DNA from: Sesamum alatum
Lineage: Eukaryota > Streptophyta > Magnoliopsida > Lamiales > Pedaliaceae
Reading direction: 5' to 3'
DNA length: 64,000 nucleotides
Assembly (NCBI GenBank): GCA_034509735.1
Contig: JACGWO010000012.1
Coordinates: 27,061,188 to 27,125,187, forward strand
A program made the position numbers and the translations under genes. The notes beneath the pieces are model-generated. The model was given only the letters and a program-made list of their open reading frames with translations. It was not told the DNA's origin and made no database searches. Position 1 is the first letter of the stretch. Every line of letters begins with the position of its first letter. Shown here piece after piece: positions 1 through 10,209 of this stretch.

Positions 1-1072
1 ATACCCTTTTACGAACACCTCCTTATTGTTGAGAAATGATAAAAAAAAAAAAACCCTCATATTTGATAAAATATGTAATCCATGGATGGAGGCTTGGAAT
101 TGTCCATTTTGTCCTTATTGTATTTCTTAATTTTAAAAAATTTGAAACATTATAAAAGGTGGACGAGGTGGATGAGAAAATTTAAAAGAATTGCCCACTA
201 AGTCCATAAAAAAATTCAAAATAAGTAAAATTATAAATAATAATCCAGAAGGGCCTTTTCGTCAGTTCACTACTGATACATACCGTGGTAGAAAGATCTT
301 CACGAAAATTCTAAAATCAAAAAAGGATTAACCTGCAAAACAGGAATTAACACTCCGATGCTTAAGTCAATAATGTTCCTACTGAAGAAATAAAGGAAAA
401 ACTTGGATCAGAGTGAGAATAATGGTTGAATATGATACTATAGTGAAGAAAATCGTGTGGAGTGCAAAAAGTAAGCTTAAGATAGCTTCAAAATCGAGAG
501 GGTAAGAGTTGGAGAATAGATATTACCAAAGTGACTGCACAAAGGGTCTATTTATAAACGACCATGGACTTATCTAGACGAAGATATGACCATTTACAAT
601 CTTGTCTCAGAATCCAAGAACTTGTTACCTATTGCTTGAAGATATGATTACAACGGGATTGGTGGGAGTTTGTTGGACATTTTTTAGTATGGCGTGTCCC
701 AATATATCAGCGACCTGTGTGATGTGGCCTCTTGTATGTTGATTTGCCTTACTGGATTGGACTCGTTTCTTGGGCCTGCCAAGTTTAGTTAGGATAATGC
801 AAGTTATGGGCTTAATACATTGGTCATGGGCCAGCAAGGCTGGACCTGCTGGGGTACTCGGTTGGGGCCCATTTTCTTATTTGTGGGTTTTTTAAGAAAA
901 TATGTGGGGGCATCAACTACAAAAAAATGAATGAAAACCTAACAAAGACTAACAAATTGAGCTAGTTGTTGGACGACTGCTAAAATCAGAGGGGCATTGC
1001 TAACTTTTTAGACAACGAAAGAATATTTATAATTATGCAAAAAACCTCTGGAAAGCTCGTTGTAATTTACCC
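1..1072. mobile_element. Mutator-type MITE, left end outside window, split by a solo LTR
   Basis: The right terminus (about 1010-1072) carries the inverted-repeat end also seen at 6984-7409: an AT-rich stretch with 'tttataattatg', then 'gtaatttaccc'. The body contains phrases shared with 2166-2515, such as 'gatgaaaacctaac' (here atgaatgaaaacctaac) and 'ttgttggacga'. The left terminus lies before base 1. The element is interrupted at 274-915 by an LTR. It has no coding capacity. Assignment to a Mutator-like family rests on similarity to the 6984-7409 copy, which has a near-perfect 9-bp duplication. Confidence 0.6.
274..915. mobile_element. Solo LTR of a retrotransposon (642 bp) with 5-bp target duplication
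   Basis: The segment begins TGATACATACC and ends GGGGGCATCA, so it has TGAT..ATCA ends. It is flanked on both sides by ACTAC (269-273 and 916-920), a 5-bp duplication typical of LTR retrotransposon integration. It holds no protein-coding domain, primer-binding site plus gag/pol, or second LTR, so it is a solo LTR. A TATA-like 'ctatttataaac' lies near 550. Removing it joins 'cagttcactac' to 'aaaaaaatgaatgaaaacc', matching the uninterrupted paralogous repeat at about 2350-2380. Superfamily (Ty3 or Ty1) is not decidable from this. Confidence 0.85.
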
Positions 1073-2035
1073 TTATATATAACATTTACCCTCTTACTAG
1101 TACAAAAAGAATTATTAGGGTATCTTAATTTGTTGATAAGTTATACGAAATGTGCTTAATGATGGTTAAAATTGAAATTTTGTGTAAATTTTTTTGTTGA
1201 CGTCAACATTTTCCATCTAAACATGTACAATTATAAACCAACAATTATTGAAGTTAAGTGTAATCATCTAAACAGTTTTTTTGAGAAAGTATAATTTTGT
1301 ATTTTTAGATAGGATCTACACGTAGAACAAGTGAAATTATTGCTAGTTTTTAGTTGAATTGTAAGGCCTGTTTTTATTAAGTAGGACAAGAGAAGTTATT
1401 GCTCATAGTCCATGACATTATTTATACTTGGCCTTATAAGTAAAGCGAACATTTCTATTAAATGTAAATGCTTTTACTCATATACATAAGTTTGTAACAT
1501 GTCATCACATGTTAATAGTTGTATATGTAAGAGCTCTAAATGGCTTTTAATTAAAGATAGGAATTGATTTATATACTCATTTAGTTATGGAAAATGTCTT
1601 TTATTTTAGATAGAAACAATTATTCAAATTATTAGTACATTAAAATATTAAAAAACAAAACAAGAAATACACAATCAATTACTAATATATTCTTTATTGC
1701 TCTGATGATTCAAAAAGATTTGATCATTTGACGACCAGCCAGAAACAAATTATGATCATAACCTATTTTTTTCGAGGATATATAATACTGTCGTTGCTAT
1801 ATATCCACATTTATTTATTTATTGTAAACTTGTCATATAATTATTTGCGCGGTCCAAATCGTTGTTTTGAGTTGTTGATTGATGTGGTGGCGGCCGGACA
1901 ATGTAACCTGCATTTACAAATCCTAATCAGTCACCTAATACAAGAATAGTAATCACAAAGGAATTCTTTTCACCAACAAATGATGCATAAAGAGTAATAA
2001 TTATGAGGGTTGAATTTGAAATTTATTAATTAATG
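1073..2035. other. AT-rich intergenic DNA, no gene seen
   Basis: No open reading frame with recognisable protein character, no RNA gene and no clear inverted-repeat element were found here. Short ORFs encode low-complexity Ile/Leu/Tyr-rich strings expected from AT-rich DNA. Confidence 0.6.
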
Positions 2036-2165
2036 ATATCTTAGCATAGTGGTTAATGTTGACATTCCATAAAAAAGTTCAAGGTAGTGAGTTCGAGACC
2101 CATCAAATGTATGAGCATTTGACTGGCCCAATGTGAGTTTATTGTAATACATCTCTCGATTTATT
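2036..2165 (+). mobile_element. tRNA-derived SINE-like fragment
   Basis: RNA polymerase III promoter-like boxes are spaced as in a tRNA-derived SINE: A box 'tagcatagtgg' (2042-2052) and B box 'gttcgagac' (2091-2099). The segment cannot be folded by eye into a functional tRNA cloverleaf, so a SINE is preferred. Its borders are approximate, and the tail runs into the MITE-derived DNA on the right. Confidence 0.5.
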
Positions 2166-2515
2166 GTAATGTGTGAAAATTACCATTTTGTCCATGCTGA
2201 TTTATTTTAAGAAAGAAAAAAAGAAGTTTGAAAATATAAAAAAAGTTGAAGGTGGGTAAAGTAAATTCATCGAGCAAATTAGTCCATAGAAATATTACAG
2301 AAAAATCTAAAAAAAAACATAAATAATTCATAATCAAAAGGGCATTTTGGTCGATTCACCATAAAAATTGGATGAAAACCTAACGAAACCTAACGGAATG
2401 GGCCCGTTGTTAGACGAATTTTGAAATCATGATAAGTATTTGTACATTCCCAAACAACAAGAATATATTTATAATAACGACAAACCTCATGACGGGAGGT
2501 GGATGCAATTATTTA
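2166..2515. mobile_element. Decayed MITE, paralogue of the element at 1-1072
   Basis: Phrases are shared in order with 1-1072: 'accattttgtcc', 'agtccata', a 'gggcattttggtcgattcacc' counterpart, 'gatgaaaacctaac', 'gttgttagacga', then a terminal AT-rich stretch ending near 2515 ('gcaattatttac'). The copy lacks the LTR insertion, so it is the empty-site version. Its right end coincides with the 3' end of the minus-strand gene at 2509-2940. Confidence 0.55.
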
Positions 2516-2940
2516 CACGCTAAATTTAAGATTTCTAACTTCAAATCCATTAATTCAAACGGTGAAAGTGAGGAGGACTTACTTCCACATCTTGTATATG
2601 GACGGAGGGGTATACCGCAATGGCTTGCTATATTCGCCACTTTATCAGGCCTAAATACCATCGCAATATCCGGTACCCATAAAATCATGCAGAAGAGTGA
2701 AAAGTCCACCTTTTTAGCACTCGTGCAGCATTGCGCGCTGGCTTTGCGGAACTTAGGCGACAACTTGTGCATATATACCGCGCAATGCTTCATAAAATCG
2801 ACCGTGTCGGTCCATCCCTGTTTAAACCCCGACGGTGAAGGAAAAGGAGGAGGAGGGTGTTGGCCGACGGCCGAGGCAACGTCGATGGCCATCATGACAA
2901 GGATCAGCACCACCACAATATGGTTGCTGGGAATGCCCAT
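2509..2940 (-). CDS. Small secreted cysteine-rich protein, possibly prolamin-like/EC1-type
   Basis: Intronless ORF of 143 residues starting at an ATG (2938-2940). The first ~24 residues form a signal peptide (hydrophobic VVVLILVMMAIDVASA). A Pro-rich linker follows (PPPPFPSPS, ~30-38). The mature part has a C..CC..C..C..C pattern: KHC near 52, QCC near 70, LFC near 83, SHC near 108 and RCG near 118. This is reminiscent of plant prolamin-like secreted proteins (the EC1/DUF1278 group, some of which act in gamete or pollen signalling), but I cannot confirm the family. No partner or substrate can be named. A TATA box lies 39 bp upstream of the ATG. The last residues and stop abut a MITE end, so the original C-terminus may have been altered. 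It could be another Cys-rich peptide class such as an LTP relative, though the CxC motif of LTPs is absent. Confidence 0.6.
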   Translation of the reverse strand: MGIPSNHIVVVLILVMMAIDVASAVGQHPPPPFPSPSGFKQGWTDTVDFMKHCAVYMHKLSPKFRKASAQCCTSAKKVDFSLFCMILWVPDIAMVFRPDKVANIASHCGIPLRPYTRCGSKSSSLSPFELMDLKLEILNLACK

Positions 2941-2978
2941 GTCTTCTCTCTAATGCCTTCAAACATTTGGATAGCCCT

Positions 2979-2987
2979 CTATTTATA
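2979..2987 (-). promoter_or_regulatory. TATA box of the Cys-rich secreted protein gene
   Basis: TATAAATAG on the minus strand, 39 bp upstream of the start codon at 2940. This implies a very short 5' leader. Confidence 0.6.
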
Positions 2988-3737
2988 GGCAACCTGGAAA
3001 GAATCAGCATTGCCAGTTTTTGTTTGTCTAACTTTTTTAATTAATGTTGTCTATACGTAAAATAGTTTTTCGAGGAAAGATGAATTAAATGTATTGAAAT
3101 TGTAAGTATTTTGTACGAGATTTGGAATTTAGAGTCTTGAATATATGTCTGAGCTCGTCTCGATTATATTACATGGATAATTGTGATTATTTCGCAGACT
3201 TTCAAATTTGGCATTTAATTTTGTGGATATTTGTATTAGAATGCAAGAGTTTTTACTCATATATGTCACCAAATGTTAGTGGTCAATTTAAGCAAGAAAG
3301 AGTATAAGAGCTTTAAATGTTTTTCATAATAAGGTTGAATTTCATAGTACTAATTTTCATTATTGAAAATGTTTCATTCTAGTTAGATGAAAATGAATAA
3401 TCATGTCATTAATATATTAGTATGTCACAGAATAATTAAATAATCATCAAATACTTATAAATAAAATCAGTATTTCTAAATAAAGCATAACGAACTATTA
3501 AAATACACTCATAATAATAAACTCTCGAATTTGGGCCAAGATGTTTTGGGCTTTTGTTGGCTAAATTCAATGGGCCTACACTTAAGGCCCTCTTGACAAC
3601 TTCTCATGGGCTTTCTTTGGCCCACAAGCACTTGTGGCTTCTGTAGAAAAAGAGATTAATCAAGATTTTCATATTGTAATAATTAATATTTGGGAAATTT
3701 AAAAAAAAAGAAAAAAAAATCCAAGGACAAGTTCAAT
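2988..3737. other. Intergenic; cluster of GGGCC/GGCCC motifs at 3535-3625
   Basis: No gene is seen. Between 3535 and 3625 there are at least six copies of GGGCC, GGGCT or GGCCC (for example 'atgggccta', 'ttggcccac'). These resemble Site II promoter elements of plant housekeeping genes, but no coding exon follows on either strand. Confidence 0.5.
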
Positions 3738-3840
3738 GAATGTTTGGTGGCCAAGCGGTTAATTCTATAAGGTTTTTTAACTTCACGAGTTCAAATCTCA
3801 CTGAAAATATTAAATTCACCACAATATATTATGGGATGAT
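3738..3840 (+). mobile_element. tRNA-derived SINE-like fragment
   Basis: A box 'tggccaagcgg' (3748-3758) and B box 'gttcaaatc' (3789-3797) at tRNA-like spacing, followed by non-tRNA sequence. No cloverleaf with paired acceptor ends is evident. Right border is approximate. Confidence 0.5.
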
Positions 3841-6108
3841 CAATTAAACGAAAGATAAACTTGACCTACTAATTTTTAGTAGGGCAACAGTAATTAAGTT
3901 GGTTAATGTCTTTTAACCTCATCGTAAACACATAATTCAACATAAGGTATTATCGAATGGCGGTGGCTGGCCTATAGTACTTTTATCTAACGAAAATTGA
4001 ACTTCACTTACTAATCTGTTGGTGAAATTACAGTGATCAAGTTGGACAAAATTTTGAGGAGTTCTGATTTTGTGGCAGATATTTTCTCTAGTTGGGATAA
4101 CCCCACATTGAATCTATCCTGAAATCTTAATTTTTTCTATAAAAAAGTTTTACGATGAAACTAATTCATACCCAAATAAACGGTGTTTCGACATATATAA
4201 AACCTCCACGCATTTGACTTATATGTCAATGTGGACTTAATTCTATAATAAACCGATTTCAATGTAATAAACAAAATTATCATTTGCCCTAAATTACAAT
4301 TTTACGGTTTTTACCTATCCTTCTTCTCTCTCTATATATATACATTGAAAAATTACACTGGAAAAAAAATTATGAAAAATTACACTGAATTGGCTGTCAA
4401 GCTTAACTGCATTATCATACCATGAACTCGCAAAGGACAATAAATTATAGTAACATGACTTGACATGAATTCCGTAGTGCTAAAATCGTGCAATTATTAC
4501 AGACTTTTTGTGTTCTAATTCATGCCAATTGGATAAGGTAAAAGATTATATTTTCTCGGTGGTAGGAAATAAATCGAGAGCTTATAATCTAAACACACTT
4601 TACACATTGTAAACTAGAAAAGTCATCTTCTTTTAATTGCCCAAAAAATTCCCTTTACAATGATACAAATGGGAGTAATTAATGCTGGGGTGTAAACTCG
4701 TTTTTACCCCTCATCAACCGCTAACATGTCAGCGTAGTTGACTATAATTTAATAGTTACAAAATAATTAAAAAAATATGAGGTTTTGATCTCTTAATACT
4801 TTTGTAAATAATATCCTTGTCCCTGGTCAAATTATTTCTCCATCACTGGGGAAAAACGTATTTTCCATATATAATTACAGGTAAATTATTCATGATGTAT
4901 ATATATATATATATTCCATATTTATTTGATATTTCATAACCAAAGACATATACTATAAATATACCTTAGAGTTTGCCGTTTTGTTGTCTTAATTCCCACC
5001 CCTAAGATAAAGGAGGCCTGCTTAGTTCCCTAGCAACTGCACATGCTGCAAGAAATTAAAACTGAAAAAACAGCCAACAAAACGACACACCACACATGAT
5101 TGAACGACACACCACACATGGGCTATGTTTGTTGAGTGACATAGATCAACAACGTGAATGTGGTCGATTAGTCAAAATACGAACTGTTTTTGTGATTCAA
5201 GTATCTTGTCTAGGTCATATGTTGTCTTGTGCACATTGGCCGGTGTGTTACAAGATTTCATGTTCTTGTTTTCTGTTGGGGCGTGAAATTTGTCTCAACA
5301 TTATATTCAAATTTAGGGATTAATGTAATATTATAATCTTTTTATATTTTTTGCCCACAACCAAATGTAAGTAGTTGTTATGGAGCGGAAGCAATAGAAT
5401 CTAAAAGAATAATTGAAGAACTCGTCCTCGATTCTCAAAAACTTGATGTGGGAGGAAAAGAAGGTAGTTTCTTTTTTAATGAATTCCCACAATAGGATTT
5501 TCAGGTGTATATTTAAAAGAAAGGGTTCTAACCTAGGTCAACAAGCTTCAAAACAGGGTAAATTTGACTGTCTCAAAAAGTTATAAAACTCAGCCTAACA
5601 TACCCTAACATACTAGAAATAACCAAGTAAAATGTGAGCTGCAAACGAAATTTACAAAAAAAAAAAAAACATGAAAATTAATTAAACTCTGCTAAAAAAT
5701 GAAAAATTTTAAGGAAACACCCAAATAGTGGTTGAAATAATGGAATTTCGTGACAGATCATAGCCCTCACGACAATAGTGGTAAGGGGTTCAATTACCCT
5801 TGGAAAGACGATCACATGCATATGTAGATCATCTCGTAACTTCTCCTGAATCAAAATTTATGACCGTTCCAAATTTCACCATCAAATTGCACACTTCAAA
5901 CACTATGCTTTTGACTTATCCGATCCAAACACTCCCAAAATACATCCGTCTCTTGTTTTTCATAAGTTGACGAGCGATCTTTTATTGTAATATTTACGAA
6001 ACTATCCTAGTAAAAATTGATTTTGAGCGACGGAGAGAGGAGAGTTTTGCGAACAACATTAATCTTTTATCTCAGTCATATGTTTACTTTCAATAACCAT
6101 AAAAATTT
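3841..6108. other. AT-rich intergenic DNA with simple repeats
   Basis: No supported gene. Contents: a (TA)n tract near 4894-4913; a directly repeated 'acgacacaccacacatg' (about 5081-5098 and 5104-5120, 23-bp period); and 5370-5660, whose composition suggests a decayed retrotransposon LTR, although no termini or target duplication could be found. 'ggttcaatta' near 5790 resembles a pol III B box without a convincing A box. Confidence 0.5.
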
Positions 6109-6498
6109 GGGTAAATTACAGTTACTTCTGCTGAAGTTTGATATAATTACAAATACTTTCTCGTTATTTGAAAAACTATAAATACCCCCCTTACCCGACT
6201 TTAACGTACAATTTTATGGTGAACTGTCCAAAATGTCATTTTGGATTATAAGTTATAATTTTATATATTTTGTAGAAATTTTAAAATACTTTTATGGACA
6301 AATATTATCTATGGATTATTTATTTTACTCACCCCCAGATTTTTTTTTAAATAAAAAATTCAACAAGGGTATAAAAATACTTTTCATATCACCGTCTAGA
6401 AGCTATATAATTATTTCCATTTAAGGGGGGTATTTGTAATTTTGTAAACAACAATGATATTTATAATTATGTCAAATTTTAGAACACGTAATTCTAGT
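6109..6498. mobile_element. MITE (same family as 6984-7409), decayed right end
   Basis: The left end starts GGGTAAATTACAGTTAC and runs into 'tataaatacccccc' (to about 6190). The right end is its inverted counterpart, starting at 'ggggggtatttgtaatttt' (6425) and continuing through 'atttataattatgtcaaa'. The arms are about 75 bp around a ~230-bp non-coding core. No clean target duplication is visible because the right tip has decayed. Confidence 0.7.
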
Positions 6499-6983
6499 TT
6501 ATAAAAAAAAAATATGTCATAATAAATATAATTATATGTGATTGATTCGATTCGATCAATTTTTTTTATTTTTTATTTTTTGTAATAAGAGAATGTCTCA
6601 AGGGACAATAGGTCGCACAAAAATAGGAGATATGGCGGGGAAGAATGTGGTGGGAAAATGGTTCGACAGAAAGCCGACCATTTTCCCGGCCCGCATCGCC
6701 AAAGATCGTGGCCCACGCTATGGGACCCATTTTCCACACTCATGCACCTCCAAATCGATGCTCAATTTCACAAGGATTTCATGGGTCCCATCTTCCTTTA
6801 TTCCTTTCTTCTTTTTTTTTTTTTTTTTTCCTTAATGAAAATATATTGGATTTTTGTGTATAATTTATATTTTTATTATATTTATTTACCTTAATTAGGA
6901 ACTCTTGGAGACCTAGATTTCAAAGCACAAATAACATATATGATTAGGTTTGTTGGGGCGGTTTCAACTATAATTTTTTGATA
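6499..6983. other. Intergenic spacer between two MITE copies
   Basis: Contains a moderately GC-rich patch (6600-6780) giving three overlapping short ORFs in different frames, none with protein character, and a poly(T) tract at about 6810-6830. No gene is supported. Confidence 0.5.
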
Positions 6984-7409
6984 GGGTAAATTACAGTTAC
7001 ATCATTCATATGACATTTGGCATAATTATAAATACCCACTCGTTATTTAAAAAATTATAAATACTCTTTTGAAGTTTGTAACCGTCTAAAAAATAGCTCG
7101 TTTGCATCCATTTTTAAGGGTGAAAAGAAAATGCCCTTATGCACTAAATTATTTTTTATTTAATTTTAAAAAGAATTGGACTATAATGCGCAGGTAGATG
7201 TTTTTTGAGTTTTTTACATAGAGGAGCAATAATGTGATTTGCCTCGGCTGATTTTTCTATAATTTTAATAAAACATTCAAGGGCAAAATGGTCAATTTCA
7301 AATATTTAGTTAAAAATTACAAACCTCAAGGTGTATTTATAATTTTTCAAACAACGAAAAGGTATTTATAATTATGTCAAACCTCAAAAGATGTGGTTGT
7401 AATTTACCC
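6984..7409. mobile_element. Mutator-type MITE with 9-bp target duplication
   Basis: Terminal inverted repeats of about 90 bp: the left end starts GGGTAAATTACAGTTACAT and the right end finishes with its inverse, 'gtggttgtaatttaccc'. Both arms carry 'ataattataaatacc' and a 'cgttgttt/cgttattt' block. Flanks are TTTTTGATA (6975-6983) and TTTTTAATA (7410-7418), a 9-bp duplication with one mismatch. Nine-base duplications are characteristic of Mutator-like transposition. The element encodes nothing and would need a transposase in trans. Confidence 0.8.
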
Positions 7410-7418
7410 TTTTTAATA

Positions 7419-9093
7419 TATGCATATTCTTTATGTGTATCGTTTGAGAGCATTTATATCTATCTCTTATATGTCAGAAATTAACCGTAAAAAAACCACG
7501 CAATATATGTGTAACATAAGTGATCTTTTAAAGGGCTCTTCAATCCACCCATCATTTTTTAGTTTTGTTCTGACAACTTCTTAATATAAATATGTACATA
7601 TTGTCTTATTTTGATAATACTTTCATCAATTTGGAAAAGAATTAAACTAACTAGTTAAGATTTTTAAAATGTGTTCAAAATTCCTTATTTTTCTTAAAAT
7701 GGCTTACATGCGCCTAATATCTTATTTTTGAATCTTATAATCTCATTTTTTTAGCAAAAAAAAATCACCAAATATTTTATGATATTTTATAAGATAACTT
7801 AAAAAACTTATAATCTGACCCCAAACATGATTTAAATCGTGAGCTTTAGATTGTACTACTCTAGCCAACTTTCGGATGCCTTTCACATAACTATACAATG
7901 TAGGTAAACCTTCATTAAGATTCTCTCAACACATGCCAAAGTGTGTAATGAAATCTCACATAATGATCAAAACAAGAACTTTTGAGTGCACAAACTATGA
8001 AAAAAGAGAAAGAGAAAGGTTTAAGTAGAGTAAGATGCCTTACTTTTATGTTACTTATGCTTTGTGGTACCTTTGTAACTTGACCAACTCTTCCTCTCCA
8101 TCCAACAAAAGAATAAAGGTACATAAAGAAAGGCAAATGAAAGAGTAGAGAAACTAGCCAAGAATGAGAATCACTTCAACTATCCGCATACATGAAGGCG
8201 GCTCCGCCTTCTGCGAAAAATTTCTGCTTTTATGGTGAGAAGAAGTTGTAAAAATAAATTATTGTAAGTTTAGCTGTAGTGAAAATTAGGAGCGTTTGAG
8301 GATGAAATGGCCGAGACAAACTTCAGGGCATTTGTTATTTTTATATTAGGACGCTGTAAGAGTTGCTAGAATGAAACTTATAGTTTTTGGCATAAACGAG
8401 TTTAAGTTAAATAGTTTTAAAAGCAGAAATTGTGAACATCCCTCAAATATTTTAGGGACCGCCATGATATTGTTCTTTAAAAAGGGTATCATTTGTCATT
8501 AACTTTTGAACATCACTTTATCATAAGTGTAATTGATTAGGATTGCTTTTTACTCTACTTTTTGCTTCTTAATCCTTCTAGGTAATTGCTTTTGGCCACT
8601 TTATGACCTAGCCATTATGTGTTATTTATTAATTATGTGAACTATGATTTACAGAAAAAAATAATGAATAGGATCAATCTCTTCATTTTAAAAAATAAAC
8701 ACATCAGTTCTTTATCATGCATGATTCGATTGTGCATTTAAATATGAATTTTTTAATATTTTTATTTTCTGAAAAAATAAATACCAATTACTTAGTGTAA
8801 TTTAATTAGACATAATACTTCAATATTTAAAATTCCAACCATAAAATTGTTGCTTAATATTAGTATGATTTGACCAAAATCAAATAATATATGATGACAC
8901 TAGAAACCACCTGATTATTTAATTAATACTAGTCAGCATGGCACGCCATCCCTGCGTACATATAGTAAATAACATTTTATGCTTTAAAATATATTACAAC
9001 ACACTTCGAAAAAAAAAAAGAAAAAAGAGGGAAAGAAATAAAGAAAGAAAAGAAACTAACTTAGGGGTATTATTGGCATAACGAAAAAATAGT
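7419..9093. other. AT-rich intergenic DNA, no gene seen
   Basis: No ORF with protein character, no RNA gene and no clear inverted-repeat element. It ends at the target duplication of the Mutator-like element. Confidence 0.6.
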
Positions 9094-9102
9094 GTCGCGG
9101 TG

Positions 9103-9175
9103 GGTAAATTTATTTAAAAAATGTAAAAAAAAAAATCGAAATTGGTGTGTTTTCACACCAATTTCGGTTTTGAGC
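9103..9175 (+). repeat. Left terminal inverted repeat of the Mutator-like element
   Basis: About 73 bp, matching the inverse of 12422-12498 except for the length of an internal poly(A) run. It contains its own perfect hairpin at 9137-9166 (13-bp arms, tttt loop), so each TIR can fold on itself as well as pair with the other. Confidence 0.9.
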
Positions 9176-9453
9176 CCGTCTCTTGAAGAGACGGGGTTAC
9201 AAACCCTGCCTTATAAAATGTGTGTCAGGCAAGATGCCTGACACCCTGAAGACGGGGTTTGTAACCCCGTCTTCAGGAGTGTCAGGCTCTGCCTGAGCAC
9301 TTTTAGAGAGACGGGGTTTGTAACCCCGTCTCTCTAAGAGTCCGTGAAGGCTGGTAAAAAAACCAGCCTTCACAGGCTTGATGACTCTGAAGACGGGGTT
9401 ACAAACCCCGTCTTCAGAGTGCTTTTTACAAGGCTGGTCCATAAACCAGCCTT
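9137..9453. repeat. Left subterminal array of nine short inverted repeats
   Basis: Consecutive hairpins: 9137-9166 (arms 13), 9175-9195 (9), 9222-9244 (9), 9245-9277 (15), 9279-9300 (imperfect), 9303-9337 (16), 9344-9373 (12), 9384-9420 (17) and 9430-9453 (9). Three share the core ACGGGGTT-loop-AACCCCGT with a 3-base loop (tgt or its complement aca). Two others use the word AAGGCTGGT. All arms except the imperfect pair are exact matches. Confidence 0.9.
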
Positions 9454-9741
9454 CCATGCATGCGTCCCATCTCGCCTTTAATGCATGCGTTTGTGTATAT
9501 ATGCAAACTCCCCGAGCTTATCACATTCAGAAGAAATCAAGCTTATCTCTTACATTCGGAGAAGAAGATATTGTGCGGAGAAAAAAAATTTCAGTGTTAG
9601 GTGTGGAAGTCGACGGAAACTAATCGGAAAAATTGCAGTTGCGGTTACAGTAAGTTGTTTTTCTTAAAATTTTACGTTATATAAATTTTATTTTGCTCGT
9701 TTTTGTTGTGACTATTTTTTTTTATATTTTTTTGTGAATAT

Positions 9742-10209
9742 ATGACAGATGAAAACAATATTGATATTGTTATATTTTATGGAGGTCAACGAATTGAGTC
9801 ATATGATTGTGTGGGTTATGATCGTCCGGCTTTCCGATTTATGAAAATATGTCGTACTACTATATTTGTTGAACTAGAGTCGATTTTGTTCGAACAACTT
9901 AGACTCCGTAGGGTTGATTATAAATTACAAATATATTTTAAGTACACAAGCTGTTGTGGTGGCCGGTGGCGGGAGATGGTGTTGCTGATTAAGACCGATG
10001 AAGATGTTCAATTTTTTTTCAGTCCCACCAGTGGAAATTCGTATGTTGATATTTTTGTTGAAATAGAGATGATTTGTGAGAATATCGTAGAAGATGACCC
10101 ATTTGTTGGTGATTGGGGCACATATATGTCTATGTTAACACAAGATGCGCCCAACTTGCCAGCAGTTACTGATGCCATGGACAGGTTTGGGCTCGCCAGT
10201 ACTGTTTAA
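9742..10209 (+). pseudogene. Truncated Mutator-like transposase, N-terminal part only
   Basis: An ORF of 155 codons from an ATG at 9742. Its order of features resembles the N-terminal region of MuDR-type transposases: an initial 'iVIFYGGqr' beta strand, a central RWREM segment and a later FFFSPTSGNSYVDIFVE stretch. It ends at a TAA right after an acidic 'ENIVEDDPFVGDWGTY' segment. There is no zinc finger, DDE core or SWIM domain, all expected within several hundred further residues. The last ~25 codons are antisense to the PMD gene end, so an internal deletion joined the two. A spliced leader upstream (gttacag/taag near 9650) is possible. I judge it non-functional as a transposase. Confidence 0.65.

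Noticed and set aside
2042..2099. Possible tRNA gene from A and B boxes
   Set aside because: No complementary acceptor stem or proper anticodon arm could be drawn; a SINE explains the boxes better.
2429..2953. 174-codon plus-strand ORF antisense to the Cys-rich secreted protein
   Set aside because: It lies opposite a gene with signal peptide and cysteine pattern, has no recognisable domain itself, and is best explained as a shadow frame.
5370..5660. Second decayed retrotransposon LTR
   Set aside because: Only a compositional resemblance; termini, target duplication and a second copy in the window are lacking.
6542..6894. Three overlapping plus-strand ORFs of 72-97 codons
   Set aside because: Different frames over one GC-richer patch and a poly(T) run; low-complexity Phe tails, no family resemblance, no splice context.
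9197..9667. Short ORFs (60-86 codons) within the left hairpin array
   Set aside because: They translate the inverted repeats themselves, giving repeated VCNPVFRV-like strings on opposite strands; no protein family.
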